From Semisulcospira habei (Eukaryota > Mollusca > Gastropoda > Semisulcospiridae), in NCBI GenBank assembly GCA_036245525.1, contig BTPG01000005.1:917575-981574 (forward strand): 64,000 nt of DNA, read 5' to 3'. The notes beneath the pieces were generated by a model that saw only the letters and a list, made by a program, of their open reading frames with translations, did not search any database and was not told where the DNA came from. Shown here piece by piece: positions 23,701 through 35,700 of this stretch. The position numbers and the translations under genes are program-made. Each line of letters opens with the position of its first letter. Within the stretch, counting starts at the first letter, position 1.

Positions 23701-26700
23701 CGGGTCGACGTCAGCCTTAGCCGGCCCGTGAATGGATGTGCGCAGGCCAGCCAAGGGTGACATCAGCCTGAGGACCTTTTGCTTACCAAGTGGTTTTTCT
23801 TCACAGTGCAGTCATGAATTGTAGGCATCTTATGCCCCGGTAGGGGTGCAAGGCACGCCGAGCAAGCAACTAAGGCCATCTCACGGCAGGCAAGGCATAA
23901 GAGAGAGAGAGTTAGTTAGTTATTGGGGTTTAGCGCCGAGCAGGCAACTAAGGCCATCTCACTTCGGGCATAAGAGAGAGAGAGAGAGGGAGCAGTCACG
24001 AATAGCAGGGTCTGATACGATGGCTTCTGGGTACAGCCATGTACTGAGGTCGACATGTACCTTGTTTTGTCAACATTGCCACATTTGACTGGTTAACCCT
24101 TATCATTCGGAATACACCAGTTTGTGAAATAAGTGTGACTAAAATAGTTCAAGGGTTGTGCCAGAATTGCTTGGCGCCTCTAGGCGCCAAGCTATTCTGG
24201 CACCACCCTTGAACTAAAGCCATTGGTCTATATCCTTATCTGTAAGTACTATAATGTAGCTTGCGTGTGGCAGTGTACAAATTTGAAGCTTTTAGCCTCA
24301 GTATGATAAGGGTTCACGCACTTGACTGCTGCTGCTAACGCTGTGCAAGAAATGTGTGACTTTGCGACTGTCTGCCTGACGGTATCATCAGCATCAGTCA
24401 CAGGGTTAACCCATAACATACTGAGGCTAAAAGCGGGGCGGTCCGTGGCGCAGTGGTTAAGGCGCCTGCCACCAATGCCAAAGGTGCGAGGTTCGAAAAC
24501 GGGTTCCGGCGTCGGACTTTTCTCCTCTGGTAAGTGTCACCGTTAATTCGGGCAGACCGTCGGGGGTTCTTTCTCCGTGTACTCCGGTTCTTCCACCCCC
24601 CACCCATCCCCCCAACCCCCACACTTTGGTACCGGTTTCAGGCCACTTTACAAATTTCAAATACAAGCGATCAAAAATCTCTGTAACTTCAGTAGCTGAA
24701 CTGGCCCTTCATCTGTCTTGTACTGTGTTTGTCTTAAATGGCGTAAATCCGTGTCTGTTACGTGAGTGTGTGTGTTGGGTTTCAGTTCACGTCGCTTTGA
24801 GTCAATTTGCCCAAAAATTGAGAAAAAGCGCCTATATAATAACGGTATTATTATTATTATTATTATCAAATGTGTACACTGCCCTAAGTGCGCTGCATTA
24901 TATTACTTACAGATAAGGACATAGACCAATGGTTTTAGTTCAAGGGTGGTGCCAGAATAGCTTGGCGCCTACAAGCGCCAAGCTATTCTGGCACCGCCCT
25001 TGAACTATTTTAAGTCAAACTTATTTCACACACTGGTGTATTCTGAATGATAGGGTTAATTGTCGGACTCAAATAAGGAAAAAGGCCCTTGGGCAGAGTC
25101 TGTTCCGTTCCCACCCACTCTTCTAGGAAAGTTTAAGAGGTTTATATTTTGTGCTGTGTTTGCAGTGGACTGCTGCCTCTGTTCAAGCCAGGAGTGGCGA
25201 GTCTTGCCGGTGCTTTTGTTCAGCTCCACGTTACTTCAAATCTGTGCAGAAGGAACCAGGTTAGAACTTCATCCCAAATGCACACATTGAAAGGAAAGAC
25301 CATGTTGCGTGAAGTTTGTTGAGCGACATGGTGTGATAAACATGTTTACGTTCGCTATTGGATGAAGATGATTCTCTCAGCTGTGATCATGAAGCCATTG
25401 ATTAGTAACAAAGCAGTGGATAAATAGCCGTCTCTGGGAGGTAATTAACCCCATTGCTGCATGCTGAGAAAAGTGAAAACCACCTAGCTGCAAGAGGTAT
25501 AGATCCTCATGAGCCCCCGCGAATGCGGGGGCTCATGAGGATCTATGCCTCTTGCTGAAACCGCTTTATGTCCATGGTCGTTTGACAGCAGGGGCTGTTT
25601 GTTTCTATAATCCTAACCCTTCCCTGCCACTGGATGCAGGTTGTGTGTCTGAAAATCTCCCTGCCACTGGATGCAGGTTGTGTGTCTGAAATCTCCCTGC
25701 CACTGGATGCAGGTTGTGTGTCTGAAATCTCCCTGCCACTGGATGCAGGTTGTGTGTCTGAAATCTCCCTGCCACTGGATGCAGGTTGTGTGTCTGAAAT
25801 CTCCCTGCCACTGGATGCAGGTTGTGTGTCTGAAATCTCTTTTAGCTGGGTACAAAAAAACTTCATGCACTTTCATGCACCCAAGGAACAAATTGGTCTC
25901 AGCAGGAGGCGTAGATCTTCATGAGCCCCCGCAACTGCAGGGGCTCATGAGGATCTACGCCTCTTGCAGCTGATTGTGTTCAGCATTTTAATCATTGAAG
26001 AGGTTGATCACTGAAGACATTTTCCCGTACCCCAGATTCTCGACGACGAAGATGACGTAGTGGAGAATGGCCACCTCTCTGGTGACGTGTCAGATGCCGA
26101 TTATGACTCGTCTGACAGCTTCCACCAGCTGGCAGGGGGCGCCAGGAGTCCCTCCAAATCACAGATCACAGGGAAGATAGTAGCGGAGAGCGTGGACCCG
26201 CAGACCGTGTTCACCGTGCGTCTGTCTGTGGAGAGGGCTCTACATTTGCCCACTGTTAGGCCCTCGGGCAGGTCAGTCTTTGTGTCTTTGCCAGTTGTGG
26301 GGGATGGATTGATTATGTTAGCTTGAGGGTAGTGCCTGCCATGGTTCATCTTTCTCCCTGACTTTGACGTCATTCAGTGAGCTACTTGGCTCAGATGGAA
26401 AGAAACAAGTGTTTAACCCTTTGGGTGCCGGTGGCGGTTTTAGTCGCGATGATTCCTGCAGGATGTCAGGGTGTTGTTATTCCTGCAGGAGTCATCGCGA
26501 CTACAAACAACCGCTACCGACACCCAAAGGGTTAAAAGGGATTTCTAGACAGGCTGCTATACACTTTTAGCGTGGACAGGCATTGTCTTTAGTGGATTGG
26601 CTGAAAGTCCTGCAGTACCTCTCTCAGTACTTTGCACAACTGATAAGTTTCCTCCTTCCTAATTGTACGATGGAAAGTGGACGTCTGTTGCCTCTAACGG

Positions 26701-29700
26701 CCTACGTTGATTTGACATTGACAGTTCAACGGAGGTTCCACCCACCACCTACATCTCGTACCAAACGGCCGGGAGGGCGACGCCGACCCACAGCGACATT
26801 GTTCCCTCCTCCGCAGACCCGGTCTGGGATCACGCAGCCGAGGTGCTGCTCAGCAGGGAGCTCCTCACGCAAGAGAACAAGGTGGGTGTTTGTGCACAAA
26901 CTAGCCAGAGCATGTATGGTGGTCTGCTTCAGCTGGCCAGTGCTGTTTGTGCACAAACTAGCCAGAGCATGTATGGTGGTCTGCTTCAGCTGGCCAGTGC
27001 TGTTTGTGCACAAACTAGCCAGAGCATGTATGGTGGTCTGCTTCAGCTGGCCAGTGCTGTTTGTGCACAAACTAGCCAGAGCATGTATGGTGGTCTGCTT
27101 CAGCTGGCCAGTGCTGTTTGTGCACAAACTAACCAGAGCATGTATGGTGGTCTGCTTCAGCTGGCCAGTGCTGTTTGTGCACAAACTAGCCAGAGCATGT
27201 ATGGTGGTCTGCTTCAGCTGGCCAGTGCTGTTTGTGCACAAACTAGCCAGAGCATGTATGGTGGTCTGCTTCAGCTGGCCAGTGCTGTTTGTGCACAAAC
27301 TAGCCAGAGCATGTATGGTGGTCTGCTTCAGCTGGCCAGTGCTGTTTGTGCACAAACTAACCAGAGCATGTATGGTGGTCTGCTTCAGCTGGCCAGTGCT
27401 GTCGACAAGAGGAATAGATTCTCATGAACCCCTGCAGTTGCAGGGGCTCATGAAGATCTATGCCTCTTGTTGCTAAACTGTGGTCTTGTTTACCTCAGCA
27501 TAGATTCTCATGAGCCCATGTAGCTGCAGGGACTCATGGGATTATATGCCTGTTGCTGACAAAGTGTGATCTCATTTATGACCATCATGCGGAGAGCACA
27601 TGCCACAGTTATTGCGGCGACGAATATTAAATAGCACCATTACAGTGTCTAAGCACATAGTTCAATTCACCTTGAGCTGATTATTCCAGGTTAACCCTTT
27701 CAGCCCCAAGGTCCCATTTCCCAAATTTTGGAGGTGTTGCCTAATGACTGTGTAACAGTTTTAGGAGATGGATTGATCATGATAATTCAAGGGTAGTGCC
27801 AGATGAGCTTGGCGCCTCTCAAGGCGCCAAGCTCATCTGGCACTACCCTTGAATTATCATGATCAATCCATCTCCTGCTGCAAGGACCCAAGGCTAAATG
27901 GGTTAAATAAAACATATGCAATAATACTTGAATAATAATAATAATGTTAAAACCATATTGATAATAATGGAAACAATTGATTATTATAATTATTATGTCA
28001 TTATTGTCTGTTTTCGCAGAATCTGGTGTTAAAAGTATGGCACAAACCAGACGGCACAGGAAAGCACCCAGGTAAGAAAACAGAGCTGCCTTTATTGCAG
28101 CACTGTAGCTTTTGTTTTCACAACGAGATTTTAGTTTGCACATATTTTGTCTAAAATCAACAGTTTTATGCAGTCTAAAGCAAATCATACAAATTGCAGT
28201 CAGTGAATTAAAAAGGGTAGGCAAACGTGTGACTGCATGCTTTGCTGTCTTTTTATTGAATTAATCATGTCAAATTTCCACTTTTTTTCTGCATCTGATT
28301 TATGAAAACTTGTATTGGTGATACAGACGAGGGACTTTAAATCTGTTTAATGTGTATTTATTTGATGTTGTATCCATTGTGTTGCAGACAAATCAAGCGA
28401 CCGTGTGCTGGGCTTTGTGTCGGTGGACTTGTGTCCCCTGGCGTCGGGTCTGCGTCAGATCTGTGGCTGGTATAACATCGTGGATTTTACTGGTCAGAGC
28501 CGCGGACAGATCAAGGTTTGTGCTGCATATTCTTCTTCTTTCAGTATTATTGATTTCTTAATGCATACACTGTAGTAGGCACTACGCATGTGACCAACAA
28601 GGGACATAAATCCTCATGAGCCCCCGCGACTGCTGGGGCTCATGAGGGTTTATGTCCCTTGTAGCTGGGTAGCGTTCGCCTTGCCCCAGCAGTTAAGGGG
28701 TTCAGATTGAGCTCTATGTAAATATCCGTTGGACAGTAATATGCTGATGAGCCAATGAAATGCAACATATTTGGAATCATCAGAAACACTAAAGTGCTTC
28801 TGATGATTCCAAAAATGTTCCTTTTTTTTGTTTTTGCTCCTCAGTATGCATTATCAAGACCAAAATGGTGACTGCCAAGCGTGTAAAATGCAAAGAAGTA
28901 CCCAACGGAGAACGAAACACACTTAGAAAAGACAGTTTCAACACAGTTTATTAAATTATAAATTGTGTTGTAACTGTCTTTCTAAGCATGTTTCTTTCTC
29001 TGTCGGGTACTTCTTTTCAGTATGCATTGTCCGTTTTTGTTTCTCCAAGGTACACTAGCTATAACTGCTGTGTGGATGGCTCTCTGCATTCGTGCTGGTG
29101 GCTATGATTCAAATGATATGTCGGGACTGCATGCATGTTTATATATGCGTGGGTGACAGTCTCCAGTCCTCCAGACTGATTCAGCTTTTTAAAAATCCCA
29201 GAAATCTGAATTTCCCCTTTTCGGTTCTGACACAACAGCCCTTCAGTCACCCTTTTCCACATGCAAGAGGCATAAGTCTCCTGACACAACAGCCCTTCAG
29301 TCACCCTTGTCCACATACAAGAGGCATACGTCTCCTGACACAACAGCCCTTCAGTCACCCTTGTCCACATGCAAGAGGCATACGTCTCCTGACACAACAG
29401 CCCTTCAGTCACCCTTGTCCACATGCAAGAGGCATACGTCTCCTGACACAACAGCCCTTCAGTCACCCTTGTCCACATGCAAGAGGCATAAGTCTTCTGA
29501 CACAACAGCCCTTCAGTCACCCTTGTCCACATGCAAGAGGCATACGTCTCCTGACACAACAGCCCTTCAGTCACCCTTGTCCACATGCAAGAGGCATACG
29601 TCTCCTGACACAACAGCCCTTCAGTCACCCTTGTCCACATGCAAGAGGCATACGTCTCCTGACACAACAGCCCTTCAGTCACCCTTGTCCACATGCAAGA

Positions 29701-32700
29701 GGCATACGTCTCCTGACACAACAGCCCTTCAGTCACCCTTGTCCACATGCAAGAGGCATACGTCTCCTGACACAACAGCCCTTCAGTCACCCTTGTCCAC
29801 ATGCAAGAGGCATAAGTCTTCTGACACAACAGCCCTTCAGTCACCCTTGTCCACATGCAAGAGGCATACGTCTCCTGACACAACAGCCCTTCAGTCACCC
29901 TTGTCCACATGCAAGAGGCATAAGTCTTCTGACACAACAGCCCTTCAGTCACCCTTTTCCACATGCAAGAGGCATAAGTCTCCTGACACAACAGCCCTTC
30001 AGTCACCCTTTTCCACATGCAAGAGGCATACGTCTCCTGACACAACAGCCCTTCAGTCACCCTTTTCCACATGCAAGAGGCATACGTCTCCTGACACAAC
30101 AGCCCTTCAGTCACCCTTTTCCACATGCAAGAGGCATAAGTCTCCTGACACAACAGCCCTTCAGTCACCCTTGTCCACATGCAAGAGGCATACGTCTCCT
30201 GACACAACAGCCCTTCAGTCACCCTTGTCCACATGCAAGAGGCATACGTCTCCTGACACAACAGCCCTTCAGTCACCCTTTTCCACATGCAAGAGGCATA
30301 AGTCTCCTGACACAACAGCCCTTCAGTCACCCTTTTCCACATGCAAGAGGCATACGTCTCCTGACACAACAGCCCTTCAGTCACCCTTGTCCACATGCAA
30401 GAGGCATAAGTCTTCTGACACAACAGCCCTTCAGTCACCCTTTTCCACATGCAAGAGGCATACGTCTCCTGACACAACAGCCCTTCAGTCACCCTTGTCC
30501 ACATGCAAGAGGCATAAGTCTCCTGACACAACAGCCCTTCAGTCACCCTTGTCCACATGCAAGAGGCATACGTCTCCTGACACAACAGCCCTTCAGTCAC
30601 CCTTGTCCACATGCAAGAGGCATACGTCTCCTGACACAACAGCCCTTCAGTCACCCTTGTCCACATGCAAGAGGCATACGTCTCCTGACACAACAGCCCT
30701 TCAGTCACCCTTGTCCACATGCAAGAGGCATAAGTCTCCTGACACAACAGCCCTTCAGTCACCCTTGTCCACATGCAAGAGGCATACGTCTCCTGACACA
30801 ACAGCCCTTCAGTCACCCTTGTCCACATGCAAGAGGCATACGTCTCCTGACACAACAGCCCTTCAGTCACCCTTGTCCACATGCAAGAGGCATACGTCTC
30901 CTGACACAACAGCCCTTCAGTCACCCTTGTCCACATGCAAGAGGCATACGTCTCCTGACACAACAGCCCTTCAGTCACCCTTGTCCACATGCAAGAGGCA
31001 TACGTCTCCTGACACAACAGCCCTTCAGTCACCCTTGTCCACATGCAAGAGGCATACGTCTCCTGACACAACAGCCCTTCAGTCACCCTTTTCCACATGC
31101 AAGAGGCATAAGTCTCCTGACACAACAGCCCTTCAGTCACCCTTTTCCACATGCAAGAGGCATAAGTCTTCTGACACAACAGCCCTTCAGTCACCCTTTT
31201 CCACATGCAAGAGACATACGTCTCCTGACACAACAGCCCTTCAGTCACCCTTGTCCACATGCAAGAGGCATAAGTCTTCTGACACAACAGCCCTTCAGTC
31301 ACCCTTGTCCACATGCAAGAGGCATAAGTCTTCTGACACAACAGCCCTTCAGTCACCCTTTTCCACATGCAAGAGACATACGTCTCCTGACACAACAGCC
31401 CTTCAGTCACCCTTGTCCACATGCAAGAGGCATAAGTCTTCTGACACAACAGCCCTTCAGTCACCCTTGTCCACATGCAAGAGGCATAAGTCTTCTGACA
31501 CAACAGCCCTTCAGTCACCCTTTTCCACATGCAAGAGGCATAAATTCTCCTGACCCCTGCGGATGCAGGGGCTCATGGGAATTTATTTGTTTTCTCAAAA
31601 CACATTACCGATGGTATTACACTTAGGGAATGGTTCTTAGCTAGCCTAATTTTAGCCAAATTTGGTTGTGTCCGTATACGGTATCGTTGGCAGGAGTGGG
31701 GCGCCATAGAATAGGCCCTCGCCAGAATAGCCTCCCCTTCTTCCCATCCGGTGCGAAAATACCCGTCATACCTCAGTTTAGTTCTTAGCTGGTGCCGAGT
31801 TCGGTTGTGTCCACTTCGTGCTCCGTGCTGACTTGAACCGGTCTTCGACCTTGGTTGGATTGCGCCTTCACTCGGCGGCTACTTGGCTTCGTCTGGGTCT
31901 GTTCGACACTGTGCCTGGCGGTTTCTGGTGACGGGAAGCTTAGCAGTGGGGACTGGGCCTTGCGGTTTCTGAGCACTGCTTCGACTTGCTGCCCGGTCGG
32001 ACTTCGCGGCGAGCGATCCCTTGCGTCGGGGTCTTCACTTCGCTGGACAGACGTGGGTTGACACCGGTCTCGACATGGCCAGGTAACATCTCGGTACATG
32101 CCCTCGACCGGCGCTCTGGGGGGGAAAAGAGCGCCGAGCGTCGGCACGTTTGGTGCACTCGCTTCGTTTTTCGAGTAGGCTCGATACATTTTGCGCGCAG
32201 TCACTTCTTGCGTGTCCTTAGAGGCCACGCTCGCTCGTCCTTCATTCTGCTATCTTGTTTCAGATACCAGGTTCGTACCTGCACGATGTGTCGGGATTTT
32301 CAGTGGCCCTCAGATGAACACGAGTTTTGCCTTCCCTGCTCCGGCTGCGATTCCAACCATACTTGTGATGTCTGCGCCTCATGGCCGGAAGAAGCGTGGT
32401 CAGACCTGTGGCGTTTCTACTGCAGGGAGCGTCCGACGCCTATGCAAGACCGACCGACGCGGACGGCCAGCCCTAAGGAGAGAACCCAGTCAGTCACAGG
32501 GACTTCGTTGTCCCGCAGAGACTATTCCAGGCCTAGCAGAAATAACCCGGCTGAGACGGCCGGAGGCCCACAGGTGGAACCTAAGTCAGTAACAGGGACT
32601 TCGTTGTCCCGCAGTGACTACCCCAGGCCTAGCAGAAGTAGACTGGCTGAGACGACCGGAGGCCCACAGGTGGAACCAAAGTCAGTAACAGGGACTTCGT

Positions 32701-35700
32701 TGTCCCGCAGAGACTATTCCAGGCCTCGCAAAAGTGACCGGTCTCAGACGACCGGTGGCCCAAAGGTGGGACCTAAGCCAGTGACAGGGACTTCGTTGTC
32801 CCGCAGAGATCATTCCAGTCCTGGCAGTAGTCATGGGGCAGAGACGGCCAAATGTACGAAGGTGGGCCCCAAGTCGGTGACAGACACTGTGTTGGCCTGC
32901 GGAGAGTGTACAAAGCCTACCAGAGAGCGCCGGTCAGAGGCCTCTAGAGGTTACATAGGGACTTCGTTGTCCCGCAGAGACCATAGGTCTCCTCCGAGAG
33001 ATCGATCCTTAGAGGCGACCACGGACACCTTTGGGGGGCCCAAGGCAGGGCCTTTACCTGTGGCGGAGAAGGCACCGGAACCTGGAAATGCGTCAGCGGG
33101 TGAGTTAGCTGACACGTCGTTAGTGCTAGTAACGGCTACCATTGATAAGACCGCAGAGATGGCGGCTCTTGGCAACACCACGACGCTACCAGACTTCGCT
33201 CGCTCAGACGATCGCAGGCTCGACAAGTATAAGCGCCTGCGGGAGGGACGGCTGTCCGGGACTCTGGTCCATTATGAGCAGAGATACTCGCCCTCGAGTG
33301 CGACCTTGGTAGCCACCTCGCCACACGATAGAGCGGACAAACGACAGACAGAGAGATTTCCGCCTTTGCGAGACGCAGGCCCCCGCAGGGTGGACAGGCC
33401 GGGTTTGGACACGCGCACTACCTCCAGATCCCAGGTTAGGGGTGATGCTTCTGTTTCGCCTTTCCGAGCGCGGGGCCACAGCACACGCGGCAGATATAGT
33501 TTGGAAAGACGACCCTCGACGTCACGTCGGGATCCGGATCGCTTTCGTTCGAGAGAGCTTAGCTCTTCGGACTCGAGTTGCTACCCCTTACCACGCAGAG
33601 ACACTCAAAGGAGGTCGAGTCCGAGACGGCACGCCAGTACAGTGGACTCTTACCGTCATGTTAGCCCTCGTTCCTTTCGTCATCACGCCTCATGGGAGCC
33701 CCGTGATAGGCGCCGCTCAGCGACTCGGACAAAACAGGACTCACGTCGGTCCCGGCGGACTTCGCACAGTTCCCGCTCTTCGCGTCACAGCCGCTCGCCG
33801 CGGGGGCACCGTGCTCCCAGGAGTTCGCCTTCTGCACCCGGTGGAAGACCTCCTCTTCCCAACATGGCTTCGTCGCCGCGGCGCCACACGACACCTCTGG
33901 CACCCGCGGATCCCGGGAGGGCTTCAGACAAGCTTGGAAGCTCCGCTCGTGTTCTGGACTCCGTCAGCCTGACTCCTGGAGACTCGGTGTCCGCCTGGTT
34001 GGACGCCGCACCGAGCCTGCACTCGGATTCTCCGGGGGAAACGGATGTTCCCCCAGCGTCGTTCGGACACAGAACGGAGACCATGCATGCGTTAGACGAA
34101 GCGGCGAGACTTATTGCCGCTACCTTACCGGCGGAAGACTGCCCTCCTTCACCACCGGCGAAGAAGAGAGCCTCGGCCTTTGTGGACGCGGAGCGTCACG
34201 CCAAGCGCTTCAAGTCTCTACCGCAACCGCCTGGATTTCGCGACATCCGGGATGCCCTGTCGACTCATCTACTGCAGGGTTCGCTTGGAGATACGGGATT
34301 CTTCTCGGACCACAAGTGGCCGGCGGACCTCATGATAGCTTTCCAGCAGAAGTGGTACGCAGGACACTCTCAGGCCTTTGCTTGCCCTCTGCCGGAGGTG
34401 GATCCCTCAGCGACTTCCTGTGCGGGCCTTACTCGACAAAAAGAAAGAGCGGTACTCCCTCCTGGACTGACTAAGACGGCGGTACTCATCCGCAATGCGC
34501 TAGCTTCGGCAGGATTCTTGGATTTGGCGACTCAGGCGATAGTTCGACGGGTGGAGGAAGCTTGGAGCCCTACCATCGCACCGCTCTTGACCGACATCTT
34601 GGCCTTGACCGTGTCTTGCAACCGCGCAGCCTACCACACCTCGGTCAACGCGATGACGGCGGCGGCAAACTGCGACCTCATGCGGCGAGATGCTGTTTTA
34701 CAAGCCTGCTCACTGCCGTCGGAGATCAAGAACCAGCTGCGGCGGGCCCCGCTGGGCAACGAGCTCCTCTTCGGCCCTCATTGGCAGGCGGTTAAGGAAT
34801 CCAGCAAGGAATTGTGGCCCACCAGGTTCGCCCCGCCCCGCTTTCCTACAACCCGCAGGCCCGCGGGTCGAGGCTTGCGGACCACCAGACCCAGCGGTCG
34901 CCCCTTTACCAGTCGTGGACGTCTTCCCCCCCGCCAACCGGCCTTTGGTCGCCCCCGACGACCTAAACCTGGCCCCGCAGACGCCCCCGTCCCCGCCCCC
35001 GCTTGGCCTAGACCTGCCCGCCGTCCTTTCGGGCGTGGTAGGGCCCGATGACTACACTCCGATCACGTCTCCCCCGACCGCTTCCGGGTCCCCTGTCGGC
35101 GGGAGACTAGCACTTCACAGCGACGCTTGGACCTCGCTGTTTTCCGACGACCCGTGGATCCTCTCGACAGTTTGCCAAGGACTACAGCTGTCATTCCGCT
35201 CACCCCCTCCACTGCGCCGTTCTCCACTTTGGACGTCGATGCCCGCCGACTCGCTCAGAGCAGAGGCGCTACGCAACGAGGTGGCGGCACTTCTCCAGAA
35301 GAACGCCACAGAGGTAGTCAGACGCCACGACTCTCCGGCCTTCTACAGTCGCCTGTTCGTGGTTCCCAAGCCGGGGGGCAAGTGGCGGCCGGTCATCGAC
35401 CTCTCCGCACTAAACAAGTTCCTCGTCGCCCCGCCGTTCCGGATGGAAACCGCTCGAGCTCTGCGTTCCGCGGTGCAGCCGTTCGATTTCGCCATCAGCC
35501 TCGACCTCGCAGATGCCTATCTACATGTTCCAATGCACCCGGCGTCCAGACGCTTCCTTCGTTTCGCCTTTGCCGGAATCGTCTACCAGTTCCGCGCTCT
35601 ACCCTTTGGTCTCAACCTCAGCCCGTGGGTGTTCACCAGGATCATGGATGCGGTCGTCGCCAGGGCCAGAAGGACGAGTTCAAGCCCTACGTCCAACTAC

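Larger units (their letters stand above)
23518..25165. other. Intron l-m: SINE and hairpin elements
   Basis: Holds hairpin III (23690-23785), a short duplicated GCAACTAAGGCCATCTCAC segment with AG repeats (23855-23985), hairpin I copies at 24093 and 24406, and a SINE within the latter. No coding exon fits here. Confidence 0.65.

Noticed and set aside
24434..24510. tRNA gene
   Set aside because: A and B boxes are present but the cloverleaf is not complete and a SINE body and tail follow.
26583..27476. Open frame of 297 codons through the 57-bp repeat
   Set aside because: Created by the repeat length; the true exon o uses another frame and ends at 26881.
29222..31546. Possible CRISPR-like array
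   Set aside because: Units are contiguous with no unique spacers, and the host is a eukaryote; this is a minisatellite.
29059..31626. Open frames of 748-844 codons on both strands
   Set aside because: They result from a 54-bp tandem repeat free of stops; no family features, and both strands are equally open.
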